A DNA stretch of 64,000 bases. It comes from Lasiodiplodia sp. COLG20. Its lineage: Eukaryota > Ascomycota > Dothideomycetes > Botryosphaeriales > Botryosphaeriaceae. The position numbers and the translations under genes were made by a program. Below are positions 36,621-47,300 of the stretch, in pieces (within the stretch, counting starts at the first letter, position 1; each line of letters starts with the position of its first letter). A model generated the notes under the pieces. The model was not told the origin of the DNA. It saw nothing but the letters and a program-made list of their open reading frames with translations, and did no database searches. Location of the stretch: assembly GCA_009801085.1 (NCBI GenBank), contig VNWV01000007.1:62001-126000 (forward strand), written 5' to 3'.

Positions 36621-38581
36621 AGTACGGGGAAAGCCATGGGCTGTCGACGCGGCATGGTGCGGGTGCGCATACGGAGCGTGCTTTGGGCCGGCGGTGTTCC
36701 AGTGTCCCTTCGTCACCGCGACGCGCCCAAGCGGTGCCGATCCCCCGAATCCGGCAAACCGAACGAGTCCACTTTTTTCATGTCACACGCCGACAAATCA
36801 CATCAAGCACACGTTTCAGATTGCACCGGCTCCAAACATGAGTATCATTACTATCTAATTTTTCTTGCAGTACAGCTATCTGTTGGATGTCAGCGCCAAC
36901 TCTTGGGAAGCGTGCGTGCAACAACGTGGATGGGTGGGTGAAGGTTCAGGTCTCCAAGGTGATAATTTGTTTCTTCAACGACTAATCTCAGGAAGAACAC
37001 AGCGAAATTATTGGGCTCATCAGGGAAGGGGATGGGGGGCTCGGTGGTGAAGGCACGCGTACCTGTTAGCATGGTCTGAGAAGCACAAGATAGAAATTCC
37101 CTGAAGCTTCACCTGTCAGCGCTAGTCCAACGACAGCTACGAGATCGCAATGAGATGTGGAATCCATCGTGAATCAGGCTATTACAAGTCAGCAACACGC
37201 GCCTCCAGTACGGGTGAGTTCCAAACATACCTCATTAAATCAGAATTTTCAGTGTTAATGTTCATTTCCAACCACGTTCGTTACACGTAGAGGGATCAAA
37301 CAGTGTGAATATTGATCATCATTTACGATGGCCTGGTAGGGGGTTTGCAGACTAGGAAAAATTGGAAATACCTGTGCGACTACGGTCAGCAAATCGTCCA
37401 AGGGCTATGAACCACCGAGAATGCCATGCAGCAGCAATCGCGGATCAGCTGACGAATTCTCAACAAGCAATCCTCCAAGGTGACATCCACAAGGTTTGTA
37501 CGCCTTGCTTTTGACGGCTGCCACCCGAAGTATGCACAGTCTGTCCGCCCGTTCGTTCAAATTTCCTCATGTGTCGCGCGGCTCTGCATGGCGGGGATTG
37601 ATGGCAAGAACATCGTACCTAGGCAAGACTCTGTTAGCCGATGCTCGCTGAATGCCAAAGATAGCAAAACAGTTGTAATTTTCTGGGTCAGACAAGGCTG
37701 AAACTTAAATTGACAAGATTCGACACCATGTGTTCGGATTGAGGAATGCCTTTCCGTTGTCGGTTGATCATCATCCAGAGGGAAGTCCAAAAAAAATTTG
37801 CGCATACCTTTTTTCTTAAAAAAATAATGAAAGACGGAGAAGCAGGCAAGGTTGGCTGCGACGGGATCGGGGACACGGTCTAAAAAGCCTGCATCTGACT
37901 CTGAACCGGCCCTTTAACCCTGTTGTCGCCCCGAGTGCCCAAAATCCGACGAGCGCACTCTTGGGATCACAGTATATGAGAAAAAGGCAGGCTGAAACTG
38001 AGGCGAAAGGTTAGCCAGGCTGCTCTAAGCATTCCTTGACACGCATTGAAGAGAATGGCGTGTGCTGTCAGGGTAATTCTAGAGCTTTTTCTTATGAATC
38101 CGCATGATCCTGTAGCAGGACTTGGGTTTGTGGATAAGAATGTATCATCACTGTACGCGATGCACGAAGAGGCGGTGGCGACTTACACTGAAAAAAACAA
38201 GGTGGAGAGGGCCACAGCGTGCAGGCGCAGATGGCTGTGGCCCTCAGAGCGCAGATTTTTGCGATGTTGAGAGGTTGAAGGGTTAGAGAAGAAAACGCGA
38301 CGGGTTCGCTGGAATTTTAGCTGTAGCGACGCGCTAGCGTCTGCCGAGCTCGGCCCGGACCCACCTTCCGCACGTGACTACTGCTCTCTATGCAACCAAC
38401 CCAGTACAGTTGTCAATGGTCCAGGCTACAAGAATTTCTCATTTAAACCCATGCAGCTCCACAAGCGACGGCTCAGGCTAGACTCGCTGGCATGCACTAG
38501 GTCGAGTTTCAGCTGAAAATTCCATTGATTCGAAGTGTAGTTTCATAAGTATCATCCAAGTCGTCAAAAACGGCGAGCTGT
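36621..38581. other. About 2 kb intergenic; one short inverted repeat
   Basis: Between the MDM1 start and the aldo-keto reductase end. No conserved frame. A perfect 12-bp inverted repeat with a 15-nt loop is at 38207-38245. Otherwise nothing is recognised. Confidence 0.5.
38207..38245. repeat. 12-bp perfect inverted repeat
   Basis: Arms GAGGGCCACAGC (38207-38218) and its exact reverse complement (38234-38245). Intergenic; might be a hairpin at an RNA 3' end or a dyad binding site. Confidence 0.75.
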
Positions 38582-39683
38582 TCAGGCCTTCTTGCCATCC
38601 AAATCCGTGAAGAAGTTGTAGCCAAAGTCCTTCGAGGAGTCGTTGAATCTCAGCTTCTTGTCAACACTTGCAACCTTCTTCACGTCCTCCTCCTCGAGCT
38701 TGAAGTCGCCCTCCAGGTTTTGCTTGATGCGAGCAGGGGTCTTGCTCTTCGGGATCACCGAGTGGCCCTCCGCGATTCCCCAGGCAAGAGCGACCTGCGC
38801 GCCCGACTTGTTGTACTTCTTGCCGATCTCGTTGAGAACCGGGTCGTCGATCAGCTTGCCGATGGTGGAGCCATATATCTCGTTCTGGTTTCCAAAAGGC
38901 GAGTAGTGCGTGATGTGGACTGGTGATCGCCGGTGTTAGACATTGCCTTTGCAATGAGGCCGAAAGTCACTTACTGCCATGTTGCCGGTGGAAGTCAGAG
39001 AAATCCCGCTGTTGCAGCCAGGGGTGCGACTCCAGCTGGTGCACGGCGGGAACCACCTCTGTCTCCTTAAGCAGGCGTTCAACCTCGCCCCTGCTGAAGT
39101 TGGAAATGCCAATGGCCTTGGCCTTGCCCTTCTTGTACACCTTCTCCAGCGCCTTGTAGGTGTCTACATAGTCTATATTCTCTGTCTTCGGCTTGCCTGG
39201 AAACTCTCTTAGCAAACCTCCAGCAACACTGTGAATGCGGACGTATGTACCATTGCTGTCCTTGGGGAACGCCGCGTCGCCCCGAGCAAACGCAACCGGC
39301 CAGTGGATCAGATAAAGATCGACATAGTCGGTTCCGAGATCCTTCAAAGAGGCATCAAGAGCCTTCTCGACGTCGTCGGGGTGGTGCGCGTTGTTCCAGA
39401 GCTTGGTCGTGAGGAAGATCTGCTCACGCGGGATGCCAGACTTCTTGATGCCGCTACCAACCGCCGGCTCGGTTCCGTAGCTGTGAAAATCATTGGTTAG
39501 CGATGCCAGAACCTTCCCAGGGCGCTCTAGAGGCACAGCATACATCCGTGCAGTGTCAATGTGCTTGTAGCCCGCCTTGAGAGCCTCCAAGACAGCGGCC
39601 TCCTGCGAATCGGCATCCTGCCAAGTTCCGAAACCGATGGCTGGAATCTCAGCGCCAGTGTTGAGCTTGAAGGTAGTCGGCAT
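38582..39683 (-). CDS. Aldo-keto reductase (NADPH-dependent, GCY1/glycerol dehydrogenase-like)
   Basis: Cytosolic (alpha/beta)8-barrel reductase of aldehydes or sugars. Exons 39683-39544, 39480-38975 and 38919-38582 encode 327 residues. Catalytic tetrad visible: Asp and Tyr in HIDTARIYGTEPAVG, Lys in FLTTKLWNN, His in LYLIHWP. Cofactor motif near the C-terminus: GHSVIPKSKTPARIKQN. The splice from ...ACGGAT to C-TAC restores the tetrad Tyr region; the unspliced frame would insert about 20 residues there. Second intron 55 nt. Substrate not predictable; glyceraldehyde or glycerol metabolism is the usual role of close relatives. The cluster of TCGTG sites at 40191-40229 lies about 0.5 kb upstream. 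Confidence 0.93.
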
Positions 39684-40425
39684 GTTGCTATTGGATTGTT
39701 GGAGCTTGATTTGGAGATTTGGTCGTCGGAGGATTGATGTAGTATTGAAGACTGGTGCGCTGTGGAGGGCACGGTGGGAATTTAAGCCCTAGCAGCACAT
39801 TATCGAAGTGTGACGTGCTTGTGGACCCCAAGGTGTCCGGCCAACCATTACGTCGTTAGGCACCTTGTAGTCTTTGTGCATAGGGCTGGATTATGACGTG
39901 AAGTGGGTTTCCGTTCGTCCCGTCCATTGCTAAGCGCTGTGGGGCAGGAAGACTCCATTCACGCCCGTAGAACAACACGGGCCCTCGGGATCGAGCATTC
40001 ATGTGCTGCATGGCTGCGTGCTGGGAAGCGAAAAAGATTGCGAGGTTTAGACACGGAAGTTGAAGACCCCTGGCGTTCCGAGATGGAATGTGCACTAACC
40101 GAAGTTCGGCCCTCTCGTCAGCGGGACTAGCTATTGCACGATTGGGTCATATGCATCTTCACAGAGGCGTTCTGGAGCACTACAGGTGCTTTTCGTGATA
40201 GTCGTGATGCGTCACGAAACGCACGACTACCATCAGGTACGCCAAGGAAAGTGGGGAAAGCGAAGAGATCAGCGTGCGTGCCGCGGAAGCTTATTTAGCA
40301 TTATTATGTACCTCCTCGGAGGCGATCTTTGACAGTATTAAATGCACCGCGTCTCGGGAGAAAGGCGCGACCTTCAGGACGCAAACCCTTTATAAAGTAC
40401 AGGACCACCGTTATAGCCTCGACAT
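39684..40425. other. Upstream region of the aldo-keto reductase
   Basis: 742 bp between the reductase start and the stop of the GPI-protein gene, both on the minus strand. Contains the dyad cluster at 40191-40229. No gene. Confidence 0.5.
40191..40229. promoter_or_regulatory. Two interleaved 8-bp inverted repeats: cluster of four TCGTG-type sites
   Basis: TTTCGTGA (40191-40198) pairs with TCACGAAA (40212-40219), and TAGTCGTG (40199-40206) pairs with CACGACTA (40222-40229). The order A-B-A'-B' gives two direct TCGTGA copies followed by two reversed copies within 39 bp. This could be a multimeric operator upstream of the aldo-keto reductase; an RNA pseudoknot is the other reading. Confidence 0.6.
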
Positions 40426-41062
40426 TTAGAGAGCAAGCATACCCACGACACCAATGACACCAGCCAGGCCGGCGCCGAGAGCGGTAGGAAGAGCAGCACC
40501 ACCAGTGGAAGAGGAAGAAGCACCGCTGCTACCGCTGGCAGAGCTCTCAGAGCTTCCCGACGTTGTGGTCGCCTCAGAGGTCGAAGAAGAGCGGGAAGAA
40601 GAGCGAGTGGCAGTAGCGTTGGATGACGAGTTACCAGCAACGACGCTCGAGACAGCCGAGGAAAGAGAGGCAGTGGCGTTGCCGCTGGCGCTGGCGGTGG
40701 CGGAGGGTGCAGCGGTGACGCTTGCAGCAGCAGTCGCAGCCGCGGCAAGATAGCTCTGGACGTCGCTGGGCAGCGCTGAGATCCAGGGCTCGGGAGTGCC
40801 CGCAGCGACCTCAGAAGCGATAATCGAGGAAACGGCCGCTTGGTTGGTGATAGCAATCTCGAGGAGCGAGGTCGGCAGGGCGGTGTAGAGGACGGACACG
40901 ATAGAGTTCCTGTGACGATGTTAGGATGAATTTGCGGAAGCAATGGGGGCGACGAGAGACAAACACGTCGACGGAGTCGCTGCTGTCCTGCCTCTGGCGG
41001 AGCTGAGGCGAGGCCATGGCCGACGAGGCCAAGGCGAGGAAAGTGACCGTCTTGTACTGCAT
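40426..41062 (-). CDS. Secreted GPI-anchored Ser/Ala-rich cell-surface protein
   Basis: Exons 41062-40965 and 40909-40426 encode 193 residues. Signal peptide MQYKTVTFLALASSAMA, cleaved near SPQ. A short conserved region follows (VDVNSIVSVLYTALPTSLLE, EPWISALPSDVQSYLAAA, in parts). Then about 80 residues of Ser/Thr/Ala, likely O-mannosylated. The C-terminus has a small-residue omega region (SSSTGGA) and hydrophobic tail (GLAGVIGVVGMLAL), the GPI-attachment pattern. The exon join uses GT-GTTTGT...CACAG. Likely a wall or membrane surface protein; biochemical role unknown. An upstream in-frame ATG at 41164 would hide the signal peptide and is unlikely. Confidence 0.85.
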
Positions 41063-41172
41063 CCTGATAGAAGTTGAGGGCTGAGATAGAGCGAGCGGAT
41101 TGAGGTCAAGAAGACAGAGGTGAATTGAGAGCAGACGGGTGAAGAGCTTAGGAGACGGCGCCAAGGAGGTGC

Positions 41173-41179
41173 ATATATA
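41173..41179 (-). promoter_or_regulatory. TATA box of the GPI-protein gene
   Basis: TATATAT on the minus strand, about 110 bp before the start codon at 41062. Confidence 0.5.
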
Positions 41180-42746
41180 GCGGCCGTGAGGGAGCTTCTC
41201 GACCAGGCGGCCGCGACTCAGCGGCGAAAATGATCCTTGGCTCCATTTAGTGGCGCTTTTCGAGACGTCTGCTCCATTTTGGAGCCTTCTCCGCTGTCGA
41301 TCCGCCGGCGTGCCGCGTCAAGCTCCGTCGAGCTTTTTTTAGTCGCCTACTTCGTCGTCCCATTCGACGGGCCCTGGTCAATAGGCGGCGTGGGAAGGGG
41401 TTTCCAGCAGCAGGGCGCGCCAGCCGATGGCAGCGCCCGTCAATCGAGCTGGACGCGTCGCACCACGCGTGGCATTGCCTTCACCGCCGGGGGCTGCACT
41501 CTAGCCTTTCCTGGCACGTTTTATTGTGGCTTCGCGGTGAGATGTCTCATACCCCTGGTAGTGTTTTGGCTCGATGAGGCGCGCCGCGGTCGAATGCAGC
41601 AAAGCGGCCTTTCGGGGGCCGGCATCTTGTCCTTGGCGAGAGCTTGTGCCGTCACCCCAGGATCAGACGTCGGTGGAGATGCGTGCGTGTACGATAGCTG
41701 CACGCCCTTTAGATGAGATGCCGCACCCTGCATCTTGCTGCCTTGGGCCGGGTCATGTGGGAACTCACCGCTGTGCGACGCGGGTTCCTTCAGCAATTTT
41801 AGCGTGGCCGTGGGCAAACCTTATCCGACTCAAGGCGCTCGTAGACTCGGCCTTCTCTCTCCAAGGGAAAGCAAAACCTACGTTCCTGAGTCACGGTCAT
41901 CTCCAATGCAAAGCACGGAATGACAGGCCCTTTTGGAAGCTTTATCGCGTGATTCGCTTCCATAGCCTGCAGGGCTCTTGTAGGTACTGTCGCAACGGCG
42001 TCCGAGCGGGCGAACGCTTCTTAGAACAAGTTACTGCGCCAATGCCTGACGGCGACAGTTTGCCCAGCCTCTTGTGATGAAGCATGTGCGGCTTTAAGGT
42101 TCAGTATGGGCGTGTATGCGCATTCGTTTGAATGACAGTGCGTCCATGCAAGCCCATGCACTGCTGCATGACACCCTTCCACTGATGTTCCATGCATCGT
42201 GCGCCACCGGACGACAGAGATCTCGGCCAATGGCTTCCAAGGCAGGAGGGTCTCTGACTGCCGACGCGATCGGCGGCATGCAGTTGTAAACAGCTGCGCG
42301 AGTCATGTGGAGAGAGCCGGCGCGGTATAGCAGAGTCAAGGTGGTGCTGACAGCGACGGGCGAATGAGAAGGGGCGGCGTTATTGTAGAGGCGGAAGCTT
42401 GGACGCCAGAGGTGGGCTGGGGCTGGTGCTGGTGCTGGGTACGCCGCCGGCTTGGTTCGCACGTTGCGGCCCACTGGCAGTGCCGTCATCGTCGCCACGC
42501 AGAGAAGTTTGCGGCGGGGGCGCATCAGCAGCGCCTAAATTCCAGTTGCGCTGCTCAAACGACTGTAGGGCATCGCCCGACAAATAGCCGCGGTGTCGGG
42601 CTCGGAAATAGCCTACCGGCTCCCGAATAGCGCATTACGGGCGCAACAAGGGACGGGCGATCCTGCACTAAACATCTACACTCTACAATCCACTTTCACA
42701 GGCCGTGCCCCCCATTTCCCGCCTCTGCCCTACCGGACCTGGCGAC
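41180..42746. other. 1.6-kb divergent intergenic region
   Basis: Between the heads of the GPI-protein and sirtuin genes. GC-rich, with overlapping low-quality frames on both strands. No conserved sequence, RNA gene or repeat recognised. Confidence 0.5.
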
Positions 42747-44494
42747 ATGGCCACCGGCGAGGTGTTGGCCAACCGGAGGGACCTCCCGGTCGTAGATCTT
42801 ACCAATACCGATTCCGCCGCGAGATCCTCCGCCGAACAGGCCAAGAGCGCCTCCGACGACCATGCGCCGAGCGTGCACGACGACAGCGACGACCAAATCG
42901 ACAATGTTTCGCTGTACGAGGAGCTTCTGGACGAGGTCGACCCCTTTGACCTCGGTGGCGGTACATAATTTCTACTCCCTCGCCCTCAACATCGACTGAC
43001 CGCACCAGGGCCCGATGTTTGCACCGTTCAGGAAGCCAGAGCTTACAGGAAGCGCCTGCGCGAGGTAGGCGCCGGCCCCTTCGTCTACGAAACCGTCACC
43101 ACCGGCAAAGTCTCTGCCAAAAGGTTATGCACAGCTTTCGGCATCAAGCCCCCCAGCTTTCTGGAAGGCGCTCCCGACAGCTCCTATTACCAGTTGTTGG
43201 GCTTGGCCATTGCCAGGGAGCTCTCCAAGAGGCGCCGTTTGCCTGAATACTCGACCATCGAAGATGCCGCTCGCCTTCTGCAGAAAAGCAAAAATGTTAT
43301 GGTCATCACGGGTGCAGGTGTAAGTGCTCGCAGTCGCTTGGAAGGCTTCTTTGCAACTGACTCTGCAAACCCCAGATATCAACCAGTCTCGGCATCCCTG
43401 ATTTCCGCTCTAAGAACACGGGCTTTTACTCGAAGCTCCGTGAAATGGGTTTCGAGGACCCGGAGCAAGTATTCGACATTCACAACTTCGACGAGGATCC
43501 TACGTAGGTGTCGGTCGCAACATGCTCCAGCAGAGACTGACCTCGCGCCAGTATTTTCTACAAACTTGCGGGCGATATTCTCCCCGACCTCTACAACTGG
43601 ACTCCCACACACGAGTTCATACACCTGCTTCAAGAGAAGGGAAAGCTCCTGACGAACTATACCCAGAACATCGACAACCTGGAAAGTCACGCTGGCATAG
43701 ATCCGGAAAAGCTGGTGCAATGCCATGGTTCATGGGCGACTGCTACCTGCCGGAAGTGTGGCCACCAGATTCCTGGAGAAGAGATATTCCCGAACATCCG
43801 CGAGCAAAAGGTGGCCGAGTGCAAGGAGTGCATTCGCCAATTGGCAGTCCCCCGACCTGGTATGAAGAGAAAGCGAAGTTCAAACGGCAGCTCTCGCAAG
43901 AGAAGGCAGAGTGACGACGACGACTCCGACGGCCAGTACGACATTCCCCAACCTGGTGTCATGAAGCCGGACATCACCTTCTTCGGTGAAGGCCTTCCGA
44001 AGCGCTTCTTTACCCGCCTTAAGGACCACGACAAGGATATCGTGGACCTTGTCATCGTTATTGGAACCTCCATGAAAGTCGCGCCCGTCTCCGAAGTCCC
44101 TCAAATTCTGTCGCCCGATGTGCCGCAGATCTACATTTCCAGAGATGTGAGTCCAATCAGATGTTTTGCATCCGAGTTGTAACTGACAAATGTCCAGCCC
44201 ATTCGTCATATTGATTTTGATGTCAACCTGCTTGGCGACTGTGACGTCGTTGTGGCCGAGCTGTGTCGCCTTGCTGGGTGGAACCTGGAACACAAAATGA
44301 TCCCAGAGGGTCTCAGTGCCGAAGTCAACCCTGTCGAGACGGATGACGATGAAAAACATACGTGGAGAGTCTCTCTAGCTGAAAGAGCCAATTCGGACAG
44401 GGTTCCTGCGGTTAAACCGGACGATGCCACGCTCGAAGAGACCGCTTCCGAAAAGGTCAAGTCCGAGGAATCGATTGCGAAAGTTTCTGGCTGA
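42747..44494 (+). CDS. Sirtuin, NAD-dependent histone deacetylase of the Sir2/Hst1 class
   Basis: Exons 42747-42960, 43009-43319, 43376-43503, 43552-44146 and 44198-44494 encode 514 residues. Class I motifs: [19 protein letters not shown] (splice falls exactly between GAG and IST), [15 protein letters not shown], catalytic His in [24 protein letters not shown] and [15 protein letters not shown]. The zinc site is CRKC...CKEC. Between the zinc module and KPDITFF is an insert with [16 protein letters not shown] and an acidic run, a likely nuclear-localisation signal. The N-terminal extension of 170 residues carries the acidic [15 protein letters not shown] segment typical of fungal Sir2/Hst1. 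Expected role: histone H4K16 deacetylation and silencing, including metabolite genes. An ATG at 42705 would add 14 residues. Confidence 0.93.
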
Positions 44495-44772
44495 ACGACG
44501 CATGGCGAAATATTTTCGTTCTCCACTCCAAGGCTTGCTACAGCCTTATCAGGCTATCCAGGAGTCCTACACGACTGTTTCCTTGATGATACGTTGCTTG
44601 TATGGCGGAGATTTTGGCTTGCTATGATCACATTATAAGAAAGGTGTTCTTCACGGTTCTTTCGGTTATCTGGGATGTCTTGTTTTCTTCTTCCGCTTGT
44701 TGCCCTGTTCAGGATTCAACATACATTATCGGCGTGCATGGGACGGTGCTGGATTCACGGCTTCCCGAAAGG

Positions 44773-44813
<41 letters not shown>

Positions 44814-45245
44814 GGGTGTTCACTTTTGCATCCTTCCATGGGACTGTGTAGATATCCTTGATGGCCTTTGCTTTTCCGCGCCATCCTTTACTCGATTCCC
44901 ACGGCTGGAAAGGCGCATAGATGGGCATGATATTCATTCGGTTAATGAGAGAATGTAAGGTACGAGTCCGTGATTCCTGCGTTCTGACATTGTTATAGAC
45001 TTGCCACCATCTTTACCCCTTTTGTTTCTTTATCCACAGGATTTTCTTTACGCCTAGTGTTTGGACAAGAGGCATCCCCCAAAGATCAATACCAGCTGAC
45101 GATGGTGTCTTTTCCTCTTGCTGTCTCCGTCGACGCTCAATGGCGTTTACGATCGGCATACACCGATCCACTTGATCGCTCTATAACGAGATTGCTGAAA
45201 ATTCTGTAGCTTTAGTAATGAGCCTTTCGCCTGAACAGCATCCCT
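44495..45245. other. Convergent 3' intergenic region with 35-nt poly-T tract
   Basis: Between sirtuin and Fpg stop codons. T-run at 44777-44811. No gene. Confidence 0.55.
44777..44811. repeat. Poly-T homopolymer, 35 nt
   Basis: The longest homopolymer in the window, downstream of the sirtuin stop. Length prone to error. Confidence 0.85.
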
Positions 45246-46513
45246 TTACTTATTCCGCGAAGAGCGCCGTCTTCCCCCCTCTGGCTCGCTCGCCGCTGCC
45301 TTCTGTCCAGCCATATTAGCGGCTGCTCCGTTCGCACCTTTCTTCGCGCCCCCCTTCTTTGTCCTCTTTGGGGCTGGTTCGTCTTCCTTTCCCTCTTCTT
45401 CTTGCTTCACGTCTTCTGCCTGCTCCTCCTTCTTCTCCCGGCCTCGCTTCAACCCATTGGCGGCGGCTTTGTTGCTCGCAGTGTTGGGATCACGCCGTTG
45501 CTTCGCGCTAGGCTTGCGCTCCGTTTCCTCGTCATCCTCTTGCTTGGATATGGCGGCGTCACCAGCAACGGCACCAGTCTTCTTCTGCACGCTAGGAACG
45601 ACGGCCGAAGTGCGACCGCCGACCTTGAGAAAGGTGATGCTGGCGCCATTGGGGAGCTTGTTGGCATCTTTCTTGCCCTTTCCCCAGCGATGCTTCATCA
45701 GCCCTGATGGCGACGCATGTATCAGCAAGACGCCGGGAAGCGGGAGATACGCCATCAATACTCACAATCTTCGGGGAACTTATCGGAATCAGCCAGCGTC
45801 TCGCACGCCAGGCCGCAGACGTATATGAGAGCATCATGCAGCTGCTTGATCTGGGTATCGCTAAAGGTGTTGCTGTACTGCTCAGGATGGATCTTGGCCT
45901 GGTAGAGCACCTCGTCACCAACCCAATTGCCGACGCCACTGATGTTAGCCTGGTCAAGTAGCAGGGCCTTGACGGGAATCCTTTTGCTCCTCATCTTTTT
46001 GGCCAGCCAGTCGACGGTCAGGATATCCTTATCAATGACGGGATCTGGGCCGTTCTCCTTGAGCGGGCTCACTTTCCTCAGCTCTTCGCCGGGAGCATCA
46101 ATCAGTCGAATCCTGCCCAAGCGGCGGGCATCGACGAAGGCGGCCTCGCATTTGTCGTCGCCGTCCATTTCAAGCACAAACTTCCAGTACTTGGGTGGCC
46201 ACTCGGGATTCTCCTCTTTGGCGGTGGGCTTGTAGTATGCCGAGTCGTCATTGGAGAATTTCATCCAGCCACTCATGCCAAAGTGCATCAGCGGGTGCGG
46301 CGGTTCTGACATGACCAGCCAGAAGTACTTGCCCTGCTGCCGCGCGTCGAGGACCTTCTTGCCGGTCATGGCCTTCTCAAAGGCAGATGCGCTCGTGCCG
46401 ACCTTGCCGTAGACGATGTCATCTTGCTGGGTGCGTACGGCGCAGATCGTCTTGCCGGCGACGTGTTTGCGCAGGTAGTGGACGATACGCGCAACTTCTC
46501 CAATCTCAGGCAT
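45246..46513 (-). CDS. Formamidopyrimidine-DNA glycosylase (Fpg/MutM family, eukaryotic type)
   Basis: Bifunctional base-excision enzyme for oxidised purines. Exons 46513-45766 and 45703-45246 give 401 residues. The N-terminus MPEIGEVARIVHYLRKH supplies Pro2 (Schiff-base nucleophile after Met removal) and Glu3. A Lys in ARQQGKYFWLV and the helix-two-turn-helix LLDQANISGVGNWVGDEVLYQA are present, followed by HPEQYSNTFS. As in plant and fungal relatives, no C-terminal Cys4 zinc finger is visible; the region TFLKVGGRTSAVVPSVQKK would take the zincless-finger role. The last 110 residues are Lys/Glu/Ala-rich with KKRK-like nuclear signals. One 62-nt intron. Confidence 0.93.
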
Positions 46514-47300
46514 TGCTGGTGTAGTTTTGCGTCGAGGAAATGTAGAGTGGGCAAGCTTCCAGGCGGGGACGCGCGCGGAATATTAGTGGGCAAGGCGACG
46601 CGACCGGTGGGATAGGAAATAGATGAGTCTAAGAGACGTTGGCAGAAGTCGCGGGAGACTAGCGGGGGTGATGACGCTGACCTGCCGATCGCGCCAACGC
46701 GAAGTCACGCGTCCGGACCCTACCTCAGCCTTTTCACGTGGAGTCTCAGAGCGCTGGCCCTTTCCGTCTCCCACTTCCCGCTTTCGACCAGCGGCCCCCG
46801 CCCTACCTCTTGCTGACCCCTGATGCTGACATGCCTCTCCTACGCTCCGAGGAACAGGTTACATGGGTAGCAGTGGGGGGGCAAGCTAGACGCCTTGGAT
46901 GAGCACCACAAACACCAGCTGCTAGACAGCTGAAGGATTCGTCTGCTTCACCCGGGGACGCCGATCAATCATTCTGTTGGTCGACTTTCCACATAGGGCT
47001 CTGGAGGCTGGAGACGGACCAGCTTATCATTGTGCACGTTCAGCCTCGTGCGTCAGCTCGCACTCAGCTCATAAGCCGATCCTTCGCCCCAATCATTCAA
47101 CCAAGACCGGACCGTCCGCTTCGATGGGGGCCTTGAATGCAGCTACCCTTGCACACTCCCGCATTTAAGTAATCTATCCTGCTGCAATTGATCGTGTTGG
47201 TTGTTTTCCCCTGCCATCGTTTTTTGTCCATGTCCATTTCACTCGCTCTCGCATGGGACTACATGCGCTTTGCCTTCTTAGTTCCGGTTAATACGCAGAC
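46514..47300. other. Divergent intergenic region
   Basis: 787 bp between the heads of the glycosylase and the membrane-protein gene. A CACGTGG lies near 46735. No gene seen. Confidence 0.5.
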
